Below are positions 25,801-37,000 of a DNA stretch of 64,000 bases, piece by piece. Position numbers and translations under genes: made by a program. Where the stretch lies: the NCBI GenBank assembly GCA_013396635.1, contig WBMW01001505.1, positions 62,001 through 126,000 on the forward strand. The letters are read 5' to 3'. The notes under the pieces were generated by a model. That model searched no databases, had not been told where the DNA came from, and saw only the letters and a program-made list of their open reading frames with translations. Source of the DNA: Penelope pileata (lineage: Eukaryota > Chordata > Aves > Galliformes > Cracidae). Every line of letters begins with the position of its first letter. The stretch's first letter is position 1.

Positions 25801-28105
25801 GAACTTAAGGACATGAGCCAGAACAAACATTGCTGAGGGATGCAATTAGAACTGCTTTAATGTGTTGCTGTCAGATATCTGACAGCCTTGCAGGTAAAGA
25901 GTACAAAGTCATAGCATCAAACAACCATTATTGCTAATTTCTGAGCATTTAAACACTTAATTACTTATTCTCTCAAACTTCTTTAACAAAAATCAAGGAT
26001 GCCTGAGAACAAGTCCAAAAAGAGTAGAATAAAACCTTTGAGAAATTCTCTTGAAAGTTGGAAGCAGAAAACAAAACGTACAAGGAATATTTTTCTTGTT
26101 TTCTTGTGACTGCAGCTCAGATCTAAGTGCAGTGTATCATTCTGTTTTACACTATTTGCAAAGGCCAGTGTTATTATTCTATTGGTTAACGGTATATTGT
26201 TTAGCATCAGTAACAACTCAACTGTATTAGAGCAGTAGCTATCCATCAGTACAGGCATGCTCATTATGTACTTACAATGTACTGCTATTTCACTAGCTCG
26301 TTTTCTAAATAACTGACTGCATGATTTAATTTGCTTCTGTTGTTAAATACCTACCATATCACAGTGAAACAATACTTTGCTGACATCTATTCAACATATA
26401 CTGTCATATTGGTTGTTTTAGACAACTGACATAGCTTTCGTTTTCTTTTAAATGAAATTTGTAAAACAAACAAACAAACAAACAAACAAGAGACAGAAAA
26501 GGCCATAAAATGCCACTATCGGGAAATGCTGTGTAAGGTCCCTAACAGTGAACCTTAGGGCTGACTTTCATTATGGGTAGATGGAAGGTGAGCATAAAAG
26601 CATTGATGCTTCTTCTCTTCTATCTTCCCAAGGAGCTTTGGGCACAGCGAGTCTCTGTTGAGTTTGTACTTGCAGAAAGACTCCTTCATTTACAGTAATT
26701 AATGCCACAGTACTTTTTTTCCTGGGTAACGAGTAACGATCTTTCTCTTCCCTCTGAAGCACTGTCATCAAGTGCCCTTCCAACTTCTTTGTTACATCAG
26801 CCATGTGGCAGCACAGCTGTTATAGCACCGGCACCTCAAAGAGGGTAGTGTCGGCTCTCAGAATGGTCCGTAGAGGCTAAAATGTAATCTTCAATGGATC
26901 CTGAATGACTTTGTCAACAAATACTCTCACTGTGTCAAAATATGCCAGTGTTCAGGATTTTGTTGGCCATTACCATACTTTAAAATAACCAACAAGAAAA
27001 CACGATTCGGTGAAGTAAGATCATTGTGAACGCTTTTCTTAGAGCACTATACAATATTTTCTTATCAAAACATTACCAGATAAAGGGTTACTGCACATTT
27101 TTGAAAGATAATTTCCTGGTTTTCAAGACCGTTATCTGTAAAACAGATATAAACCACAGCTATCTCTAAAATTGTCTTTACATTGTTAGGCATTCAATAC
27201 GATTTGTAAAAGCCAAAAATAAAACCCAAAATGTGGCACGCATTTAACTGATTAACTGTGAAGTCGAGAACGGGATGTTTTACCCTACTTTGAATGAACA
27301 GACAAATTAAAATAATCTTGACAGTATTACATATCTTATTTCATTATTTCATCAATAGAGCGTGTGAAGAACAAATTTTTTCTATAATGTTCATGACAGA
27401 GGTTTACATAAGTCATAAATACATTACTATCCAACAGCTCTATATTTCCACTCATCTTCCTGAGCTTTGAAAAACAAACACAAACATATTACCTTATTAT
27501 CCTCTTAAAGGCATTGATGGACACTCCTTGTTTCTCTGTTTCATGTCAAGCATTAATCACTGTCTTAGTTGCACATGAAACTTTTATTGGGCAATTATCA
27601 TCTAGATCTATATAAAATCCTTGTCCTTCACTCTATGTATTAGATAAAAATGCTGTTGCCTGAGGAATACAGCAGTAATCCATTATAAAATATTAAATCC
27701 AATAAAACAGGTGTTGTGTTTCTTGCACCATCAATTTCCTGGATTTAACTAGTGTATGGAGTGAAAGTGTCTGATGTTTCACCCTGGCAACTCCCACCAT
27801 TACATCAGTGAAAACAGAATGTTCTCCTGGCATTGCAATACATGCACAAAACCCAAGGATAATGTTCTGTAATCTTTTTCAGTTGAGAGGAGAAAAAAAA
27901 ATTTTAAATCTCCTCTCTTCTTTCTCTACCCACAAATCACCCTCTATCTTATATATGTTCATATCCTTTTGGCAATTAATAGTGAGGAGTAATAAAGTAA
28001 TTATGAAAATAAAATTTTATTACTTTACAAACCCACAATTTTACCATTATAAGTGGAAGTGGAAAAAAAAACAACCCTACAAAAAACAAAACAAAGAGAT
28101 ACTTA
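22838..28105. other. Unique AT-rich noncoding DNA
   Basis: No repeat family or gene is recognised. Simple tracts include a 20-base T run at 23,483-23,502 and an AAAC tetranucleotide repeat at 26,463-26,489. Open frames reach 93 codons at most, on the minus strand at 25,983-26,264. A minus-strand frame of 77 codons with a true ATG at 26,802-26,804 is lysine- and arginine-rich at its start, but the bases just before the ATG are a poor initiation context and no motif is recognised. Confidence 0.5.
26463..26489. repeat. AAAC tetranucleotide repeat
   Basis: Six to seven units of AAAC in direct succession; a simple microsatellite. Confidence 0.9.
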
Positions 28106-28422
28106 CAGTACTTGAATGGAGCTTACAAAGAGGAGGGGGACTGACTTCTTACACTGTCTAATAGCAATTGGGCAAGGGGGGATGGCTTTAAATTGAAAGA
28201 TGGGAAATTTAGCTTAGATGTAAGGAAGAAATTCTTTAATAAGAGGGTGGTGAGGCACTGGAACTGCTCCATCCCTGGAAGTGCTTGAGGCCAGGTTGGA
28301 TGGGGCCCTGGGCAGCCTGATCTGGTGGGTGACAGGTCTGCCCATGGCAGGGAGCTGGAACTGTATGATCTTTAAGGTGTCTTCCAACCTAAGCCATTCT
28401 AGGATTCTACAATTCTTTGATT
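28106..28422 (+). mobile_element. CR1 LINE 3' end, short copy with internal deletion
   Basis: The segment aligns by eye with the last 340 or so bases of the CR1 at 21 kb. Recognisable pieces are the LKGAYRK-equivalent start, the block AAGGAAGAAATTCTTTA, the words TGGAAGTGCTTGAGGCCAGG and GGCCCTGGGCAGCCTGATC, and the degenerate 3' tail near 28,405-28,422. About 24 bases are missing just after 28,264 compared with the 21 kb copy, removing the usual GTTGCCC-containing part. It is more diverged than the 21 kb copy and has no usable reading frame. Confidence 0.9.
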
Positions 28423-29738
28423 AGCTAGCTTCTGACTATGCCTCAAGATAGAAATTGAGAAGAAGGAAACTAAAATAAGATTGGCCAACTATTTTATTGT
28501 CTTCATTTTTCCCCTTATTATTTGTTTATTCGTATGTACAGGAATGTTATGGTACATCTATGGTAAACATTCAAAATTTGTACATATTACTGATTTTTTG
28601 AGATGAGGAATGGTCACAGCGAGTGAGAAAAACCATGGTAAATGGAGACTGTAACTCTCAGTCTGTCTAGAGTACCTGGCCTATCTTTCACCCTTTAGTA
28701 CATGAAATGTAATTCTCAGTTCTGGTCAGCTCAGCTGTCTATACACAATAGGTAGAAAAGAAAAAATGTTAGGTGTATGCCAGCCTCTCTAGCCTTGCAG
28801 TAACAGGATATCAGCTGGCAGCTGTTTTCATAACAATTCCCTCAACTAACTATTCTTTTTAACTGGTATTTCTGCAGATGTTTATGTCAAATTATGTCAG
28901 CATAGGCATCCAACATGGCTTGAAGCAAGAATTTCAAAATAAATAACTTAAGCTAGCCGTTGGGACAAAGAATGGAAAGCTGACGAGTAATAACTAACAA
29001 ATAAAACCCAAACAAATGAACAACTTCTTTTAACAATGAAACTTCTGTGTTTTTTTTTTTTTTTTTTTTTAATTTTATTTTATTTTTCTTCAGAGACTAT
29101 TCAGAAACTAAATGTAACTTGGATATGGAGCTACCCATCACCTAAAGCAATTTTCAATGCAGCTTTTCCTGTTAGCCTTTACAAAAGACAGACCTACCCC
29201 CTCCCCCCTCCCAAACTTTTCTCTCCATTCCAGCACATTAGAATCTTTTCACAGGTCCAAATAAACAAAAAGTAAGTAGTGGTACAGGTTAAGTAGGAAG
29301 CTTTAGCAGCCGATAAAGACATCAGTCACTCAACCTGATTCTAAACTTACTTAATGTCTGCAGGCCAAATGTGAAAAACAATATTGATTAAATAAAATCC
29401 AAAAGAAATGGGAGAAATGTTTTAAACATAAAGTTAAACACAAGATGTTTTGAATACATTATTTTATTCTCTACGGTCTCACAGTCATAAACTTTATTTT
29501 CTCACCCCCTGCCACCTCTTCCCCTTAAGATTTCTTTCAAACAACGAATTTGATATAGTACCCTGTTTTGCACATAACGAGGTTGGGATTAATCCTAGCA
29601 ACATCCTTCAGACGTCTCAAGTTGAGATGCATAATTTCCTTCACAGCATATTCATATTGAAAAAGAGCTAAATTTGTTTCTTTGTTGACCTTTTTTTTTC
29701 CTCTTACAATTGGTCTGCCACTTGCAAATTAAACTTAC
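28423..29738. other. Unique noncoding DNA with a T run
   Basis: AT-rich sequence holding a 21-base T run at 29,050-29,070. A plus-strand frame of 79 codons at 29,036-29,275 starts inside that tract and is not convincing. No repeat family is recognised. Confidence 0.45.
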
Positions 29739-29850
29739 AGTAGTGACCTCGATGAATGGAGGCTTACGTAATTCTCCTGTCTTTTTGAAAAATGATGCCA
29801 CTTCAGTTCTAATACGATTGACCACAGCAGCTTTCCTAGAAGCAGGCTTC
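29739..29850 (-). CDS. Possible internal coding exon, unidentified gene
   Basis: On the minus strand a 112-base segment lies between a pyrimidine-rich acceptor, TGTCTTCTGCTTAG (bases above 29,850), and a good donor, GTAAGTTT (29,731-29,738). One frame, entered after a single base, is open for 37 codons and ends at phase 0. The peptide is basic, with the core ASRKAAVVNRIRTEVASFFK and the ending PPFIEVTT, and looks like a real soluble protein segment. Three CpG dinucleotides are present. A second frame is also open across the segment, which weakens the case. The end phase fits the start phase of the possible exon at 18,214-18,345 on the same strand, so the two could be neighbours in one long-intron gene. 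I do not recognise the family; a chance pseudo-exon is a real alternative. Confidence 0.3.
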
Positions 29851-32800
29851 CTAAGCAGAAGACACATAAAATAAATGCACTAATAGTAGCTTTGAACTGA
29901 GCAAGTAGGTTGCCAATGTATGAAAGTTTAACCTTATATGATCCTCCCTCTTGCCTTCACTCAGATAAAGTCCAAAACAAGGAATGCTAAGCCAGACCAA
30001 ATGTAAGACAGATGACCAATTTAGTACACAAAAACTTTCCTACATAGTAAATCAATATTGAGGGAAGGCAAAATTACAGGTATGAAAATGATTTTTTCCT
30101 TTTTCCTGTGTCCACTTTTGTGGACAGAAGTAATAATTCATGGGAAATAGCGAAGAACGACCATCATCCATCAACTACACAGAAATGGTAATGAAAGAGT
30201 AAAAACTCTCCCCTGACAGAGCTCCAGAATGCTAAAACCTATGGAAATAGAGACAAAATGGCAAGAAAACCTGCAAACAAGTCACTATTTTTTTTAGAAG
30301 ATGGAACTAGATGAAGATTTTTTTTTAAATAATGTGTTAAAGAATGCTTGATTATTTTAGAATGCTAGATTCCTGCTTGTAACCAGAACAGAGGACAGAG
30401 AAGACAGGCAGCAAGCAATTCCTGCTGGGAAGCAGCAAAGGTCTCCAAATCCTAAGAGCAAGAAACAACAGTGTTTCGTTGCTGTTGTTTTTTCCCCATG
30501 TTTTCAAGATCTTTCACTATCTCAAATATATCTTCTTCAATTATAGCACTTAATTTGTGAATAAACGTTCAACATTCTAGGAGAAGAGAAGTATACAGAG
30601 AGAGTAATTTTAGACCCCCTTCCACACAGGCAGACTTCTTCCTCTTTCATGCACAAAACTGACAAAATGCATAAGTAACTGTAGCTTGTTTCTGTTCTAA
30701 GCATTTCTGAGTAGACTGGATGATTTTCTGTTTAAACAACATATTTAAAAACACCATACTGGAAGAAAAACAATATTACTGCATCTAGAAACATCGTATC
30801 TCTAGCATGATCATATCTCTGGCAAAACTGATATCTGAGAGGATGTTCCCAGGTTGCCAGCTTTCCTGCCTGAAAAAAATCGAATAATTTCACCTGGCAA
30901 ATTAGGGTATAGAATTCTACATCTTTTTCATGAAACTGCCACACACCACAGGGGATGCAATGCGCTTCTTCCACAGGACAGAATGGCTTAGATGCACATT
31001 ATTGTCAAGACTATTCCCAAAGAGGCAGAATGCAATTCTAAGTTCTGATAAGATTTCATTCCACCAGAGAGATAGGAAAAAAGCATAAAATAATTTGATG
31101 CTTTATGTTGAAATCACTCATCTGCTGGAAAGGTTTAAGGACGTACATGCAGGGTTTTTAATGTATCACGCCAAGAATGCTGGTTGGTAAGTAAGACAAA
31201 GTCCTCTGTTGGTGCCATACACCCCAAAATAATGCTCCCTGCCTGGTACCAAGAAATTATTTTAAGAAATAGAGTAATGAAAAGGAAAAGACACTGCAGC
31301 ATTGGGATGAAGCACATGCTGGAGGTGGATTCATTAACCCAGGCTTTCAAAAGCCACATCCTATTAAAGCATTCTTGTGCTCTCCTTTGAAGAGGAACTT
31401 ACTCCAAGTTCTGCTTCACAAATTCAATTCATATAGTAGTATCTTCAATATGTGACCTACTAAGTACTAGGCAAGATTCTCCAGGGATGCTATAAATGTT
31501 TTGCATTAACTCACCAGACATTACCGCAGTGCAAAGATTTTGCTATACTTATTCCTGCTGCCTTGAACAGCGATAAACTATCTTCTTCCTAGACATCCAT
31601 TTTACTTGAAAAGCACTCAAATTCTGATTCATTTGCAAAAGATGCACATACTGACATAATTATCCACCAGTGTCTGAGGGAAGGAATAGGGACCTTTTGT
31701 GTGTGTGTGTGTGCGCGCGTTTAGTTTGGTTTCTTTTGTCTTAAGAATGCCGCAATAAACAGCAGAAAACAACAAGAGTTCAAAGGAGGATTCAAGATGG
31801 AAACTGAAACAATACATTTAGCCTTGGAAAAGCTTTAGCTAAATATGGTTCAGCTCCACTAAAGTGCAGACAAGAAAACCTGCTCCTTAACTATTTGTTT
31901 GTGGAAGAAATAAGAAAAAAACAACTAAGAATAAGCTAAATGCATCTGTAAAGAAAGATGTTTGCTTCATCTTGCTCAGCTTTGGGACAGATCTACCAAG
32001 TATGGAATCATTTCATCACTGAAAAAATAAATACTAAATCTGCTAATACATGCAAGATGAGGATTTTCTTAAATTCTCAATTAGTTAAATATTGCTGTAT
32101 CGATAAGGTATACATGCAGCTATCTGCAGCTGCTCCATTCTGTTCCTTCATCCCTGTAAACATTGGCTTTCTGAAGGATAACGTTTGCCAGGTAAATGTT
32201 GAGAGCCAGGGCAGCTGCTGAGAATCAGAGCCAGAGGTGGTGCTGAATAATACAGCACAGAATGTGAATCCAACCAAAATACGTTTTGGATTATACAAGG
32301 CACCACATTCACTAAATAAAATATGAATTCAATTATTTTATGTGTTATTTAAAGTGCTTAATACTTCAGGATTGGCTGAGCAAAGCAACAAAATTCTTGT
32401 TCAGCAAGACAACAATTATTGCAGAAGAATACTTGCAATATGTACTTTACTCATCAAGCTTGAAGCTCAGGGTGATTACACAACCTGGAATTTAGAGTAT
32501 CTGAAGGGTACTTACAAATATGTCCATTATTTCCTATTTTGAGAAAAAGACATGAAAACATCTTGCAGCTTTGAAAATTTGAGTTCCAGTGCCAGGTCAT
32601 ATCACAATTAAGCACAAGGCCTTTGCCACTGGTCTAACAGCTCTCAGAATTCCATTCATGTAGCAGCTCCAGTTCTAATTTATTTAATTTTGCTTTTAGA
32701 AAAGTTCTCATGATTCTCAATTTTCACAATAACCTTGGATGGACTTCTGTCTACTGTTCTGAAGGTAAGAATACAAATGAAAAAAATTCTCACTGTTATA

Positions 32801-33435
32801 TAAGGAGAAAAAGAAATGACTGAAGATGAAGTCCTAACCCCATGTGAGATCCTGGCTGGGTAATAGCAAAGAATCTCTATAAATTTTCCTAAACTGTTTC
32901 TCAGCTAATTTATTCTGGAAGGAAGTACTGTTATGATTTCCTCTGATTGTTGTAATTGTATTCCTGACATTCAGTATTGATAGACTAACTGACATCTTGT
33001 CAATATTTTAGTATGTTCATCTTATAAAGCTTTTCTAAAATTAACCAGTTATAAAACTTCAGTAAAATTTTTCCTAAAACAGATAAAACATGTTGCTCTC
33101 TCTTGTCTCAAGATTCTACCAGTGAAAGTCCATGCCCCATGTCTAGCTGTTTGGTTATAAACTCAAATGCAATTTTTCCAGCCCCTTCTGGATCTGGTGA
33201 GAGGGCTTCCAGGGTGAATAAATGAATTCCTTTGCCTCAGTCACAGGGTCCAGCAACAACAGTCAAGATTTGGTCAGTAACTGGAAATGCCTCTAAAGTG
33301 ATTTGGCAAGCATAAATGACAATCTGCAAAAAGACAAAGTATCTTTTTGTGTATTTCATAGAAAGCATAGCAAATTGAACAAGAAGTTATCTCTCAAATA
33401 GGTCTGTGAAAGCAGGCTTAATAATACCTCAGATA
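29851..33435. other. Unique noncoding DNA
   Basis: No repeat family is recognised. A GT/GC dinucleotide tract lies at 31,699-31,720. Two weaker minus-strand open segments with splice-like borders occur near 30,886-30,978 and 31,145-31,244. Their borders are poorer than those of the 29.7 kb candidate, and their phases do not join to it directly. Confidence 0.45.
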
Positions 33436-34095
33436 TTCCTGCCAGGCATTCATCTAACATTCTGAAATATCTCTACCAGTGGAGATTTTCCATGTCATTA
33501 GACAACTTACTGCAGAGCTTAACTGCTCATACTGTCACAAGAGTATTCCTACCTCCCTACTCTCATTTACCTTGCTGCCCAGATATCCTCATCCTATCCA
33601 CCATGGACCAGTAGAGCACACTATTTCTTTTCTCTTTGCAACTAATTTTTAAGTACCTGAAAAATATTTTTGTGTTCCACTTCAGTCTGCTGCCTGCTAT
33701 ACTAACCAAGTCCCATTAATGTTCCTCTATGTTTTCCAGCCATATAGGTCACATTTGCTACATTATCTTAGGTCTCCCCCTTGGTCTGGCTTGCATTTTT
33801 CCTGCAGTGTGCAAGCCCAGATGCAGCATTAATATGAATCCTTGCTCTGGTTCATCTTTTCTCATCCTGTAATGGCGCAGGCATTATTCTTAGGAATAGA
33901 CTCTTGCATACTTCTACATTGAATTGGCTTCTATTTCTTTCAGAATACTGCTCTCATTTGTCACGATCATCCTGAATCCAACCCCCTGATGTACTTTTAA
34001 TCTTCTCACCTTTGCTTCATCTGCAAATTTAGTGAGTATTTCTCAGTTGGTTTTTCAAAGCTGACAACCTATTATTAAATGTGTCTGGCATGTGC
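33436..34095 (-). mobile_element. Ancient CR1/L3-like LINE fossil, antisense
   Basis: Many words in this stretch follow, in order, the reverse complement of old amniote CR1-type ORF2. At the left is GAGATTTTCCATGTCATTAG with GCAGAGCTTAACTGC. Then come TTTAAGTACCTGAAAAAT, CAGTCTGCTGCCTGCTATAC, TTTGTCACGATCATCCTGAA, and CTTCATCTGCAAATTTAGTG, the complement of the FADDT-type region. Divergence is high and no frame survives. It is much older than the avian CR1 copies elsewhere in the window. The match is from memory of the family pattern, not an alignment. Confidence 0.65.
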
Positions 34096-37000
34096 AATAG
34101 CTTCTGAGTTTTCAGATGTGAGCAGAGAATTGATCTTTTCTTTAGTTTCATTTTAATATTACGGAATCCATACATATAAAAGAAAATATTCCTATTTTCC
34201 TTTTTTTTTTTTCCTCCTAAGCGCACAGTCACTTGGGTAATTTTCTTTTCATTTATAATTATGTTATTCAATCTCATTCCTCTCATCGCTGGGGGAATGT
34301 TGGGACAGTCAATGTACATAGTCGTTGTCTCTATTACTTTTGCTATTTCAAAACTTAAGATAATGTTTACTTCTAAAAGCCTAAAATATTTCTTATGTCA
34401 TATAAGCACAGTATTGTAGCTTTTACTGTTTGCAGATAATTTGATTTATGCCAACGCAACTGATCATAAGTTACACAGTGGATTGTAAAAAGCCTATAAT
34501 TTGTATGGTTTTAAAGCTAACACATGCACAGTCCTAAACCATTTATGATATACCTTTTGGGCAAAGTTATATGTAGTGTTTGGATGAAGTCCTTAGCCTA
34601 GGCTGCACTGCTTAGTATCACAACATACATAGTTGTATGAGAGTACCTAACTCTTCATTTTTCTATGTGCCTGTAGTTAAGTGATGCCTCATTGAATTTC
34701 AGTCTTAACCTTCATGCAAACAAAACTCACATTTCTACAATTAATCTATTGATAGCAAAAGTCTGGAGGATGCGCTCAGGTCAACGATCACTAATTTCAT
34801 GAATATATCTCACTCTATAGCGTGAGTACTCTTTTAACTGAAGTGTGAAAGGAGCCTAAAGACATTTCAGATAGAAGGTACTGTGAAATAAGGAGTGCAA
34901 TTAGGGAATATTTCATGATGATGGAAAGGGTGGTTTTCATATACGCCATTTCTGTCATTTGAGGCCATCCACTACTATTTCCAAAAGGAGTTTCTGAAAA
35001 ACAAGAACGTGGAGCACAGCTGTTATTATTGTCACTGAAGTATGACACATAGGTGAGAAAAAAATCTATCCTTCCATCAGTTAGAAAATCACCACTCTGA
35101 CTGATAGAATACATTTCATTTCCTGTCTTTACTACAGAATTCTTTATAATTATTAGCAGCATCTTCTGTTTTCTCAGAATGAAAACTGATAAATTAACAA
35201 CAGAAAGAAGAGCTCCTTAGCTAGACGGTTCACTTAGAGTCATTACATAAATGGCCTTCCTGAAATGTGTCCAAGACTTAAATTATTCTGATTAGTAGAG
35301 GTCTGTGGAACTGGCAAAAAGCCTTTTCACTGCTGCTCTCATGACGATTATTATTCTTGTTTCACCGCATATTCTACTAGTGTTTCTCAAGTGTCTAGTT
35401 ATAAATCTGTTCAACCTGAAGATGGTTGAATCAGAAAAGGTAAAATAAGAACAAATCCAAGCTTTCAGGCACAGCTACTTTCGAAGTTGAAAACAAACAG
35501 GAATTGCTCAGAATGTATTTCAAAAAGGAATGTGGGTGTTTTAAGTCTATCCGTTACATTTATATATCACAAAAGGACATGTGAACAAGAAAAACAAAGT
35601 TTTGAGCTAGCACACACAATTTGCTTCTTTTTGTTCAAGTAACTTATCGGAAAAGGAAGCTAACTGTAAAAATAGGGCTTCTAATATTCATTTCGACAAC
35701 ACATTTCCTTATAGATAACAGCCTACTTGGATTCAAGAAAGCTCTAAAAGATCTCTTTTATCTAATCTATCATAACCAATTAATTTTACCAGAAAAATAT
35801 TCCTCTCATATCCTCAAACATCAGACCTTTCTTGAATCCATAAATCATCTCCCCAAACTGCTATCAACTCTGTAATTGGAGTTTGTCTTTCTTTGTTCCT
35901 ACAGTTCTTTCAAACACACCATTTCAAGTCCCATCACTTCTCATTAACTAGTAACTTCTGGAAGTCTCTTTGACAGAGAAGTCAAATCCCCTAAGTCAAA
36001 ACTTCATAAATTGTCATTCATTATTCCATGCCTCTCCCTGTTTTGTATTACCTACTGCTGAATCAGGGATAGAAACTTGTGTCTCAGTTCCTAACACATT
36101 AAGCAACTTCAGAAAACTGCTCTTTCCTTGTCCTCTCCTCAGATCATTCCTTTGAGCTCTGTGCTTCCTGAAAGTGATACAATCCAAAAGACATATCGCT
36201 AATAATATAGTGAGACGTCATCAAAAATCAGTTGTGAAGTATTCTCTGACAGATGCTATAAGAGCTTCCCCTGCTGTATAATCAAAGCAGATGGAAGCAA
36301 CCTTTTAATTACTTGCACCACATTTCAACTTTCTTCTTGTTTTCCTTCTTGAACTCCCCCAGCCAAAGGAATAAAGGACTTAATGCTATTTTTGAAAGAT
36401 TCAGATTAAGTTACCTTATATGAAATCTATCTTTGTATTGAATTAAGAAAAAAGACTATGTGCATACATATAGAAGCTGAGTTTTCATTTCAGTGGGTTT
36501 ATAAGCAAATACAAGAATGGCATCCCCAAAACTGCCAGATATTGTTTGCTTATGAAGGGGCTCCAAAAAATTTATTTGACTAACATTGTTTTTCCATTTA
36601 AAAAAAAAAAAAAAGCCAGACAGTATCTATTTCTATTCATATGAATACCAGGAATGCAACAAACAAGGCAAGGAGATAAGAGAGAAATTCTTTGTTACCC
36701 AGAAGTTAGATTACTAAATGAAAAATTCTCCACATGAAATACAATATGATACCAGGGGAAGAATAGTGAGTGGGCTTAGGCACTCAGGAAAGCAAAGATG
36801 AGAACTATCAGTACAGACGGACTTTCCCTGAATAGCAGATGATAAATTTGGAGAGGAACTATTTGTAAACTGAAAAATCATCCAGCTGATTAGGCAGAAA
36901 TGATTTTTCTTCAGGATCTTTGCACGGTTTTGTTTTGTTTTCTCATCTGACAATACTTTCAATTATTGAGACAGCATGACAAAAGAACATATGCGCTCAA

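Noticed and set aside
26571..26804. 77-codon minus-strand ORF with a true ATG
   Set aside because: The initiation context is weak and no domain or splice structure is recognised. It was kept only as a remark in the region entry.
30886..31244. Two further minus-strand splice-bracketed open segments near the 29.7 kb candidate
   Set aside because: The acceptor of one is pyrimidine-poor, the donor of the other is weak, and neither ends in a phase that joins to the 29.7 kb segment.
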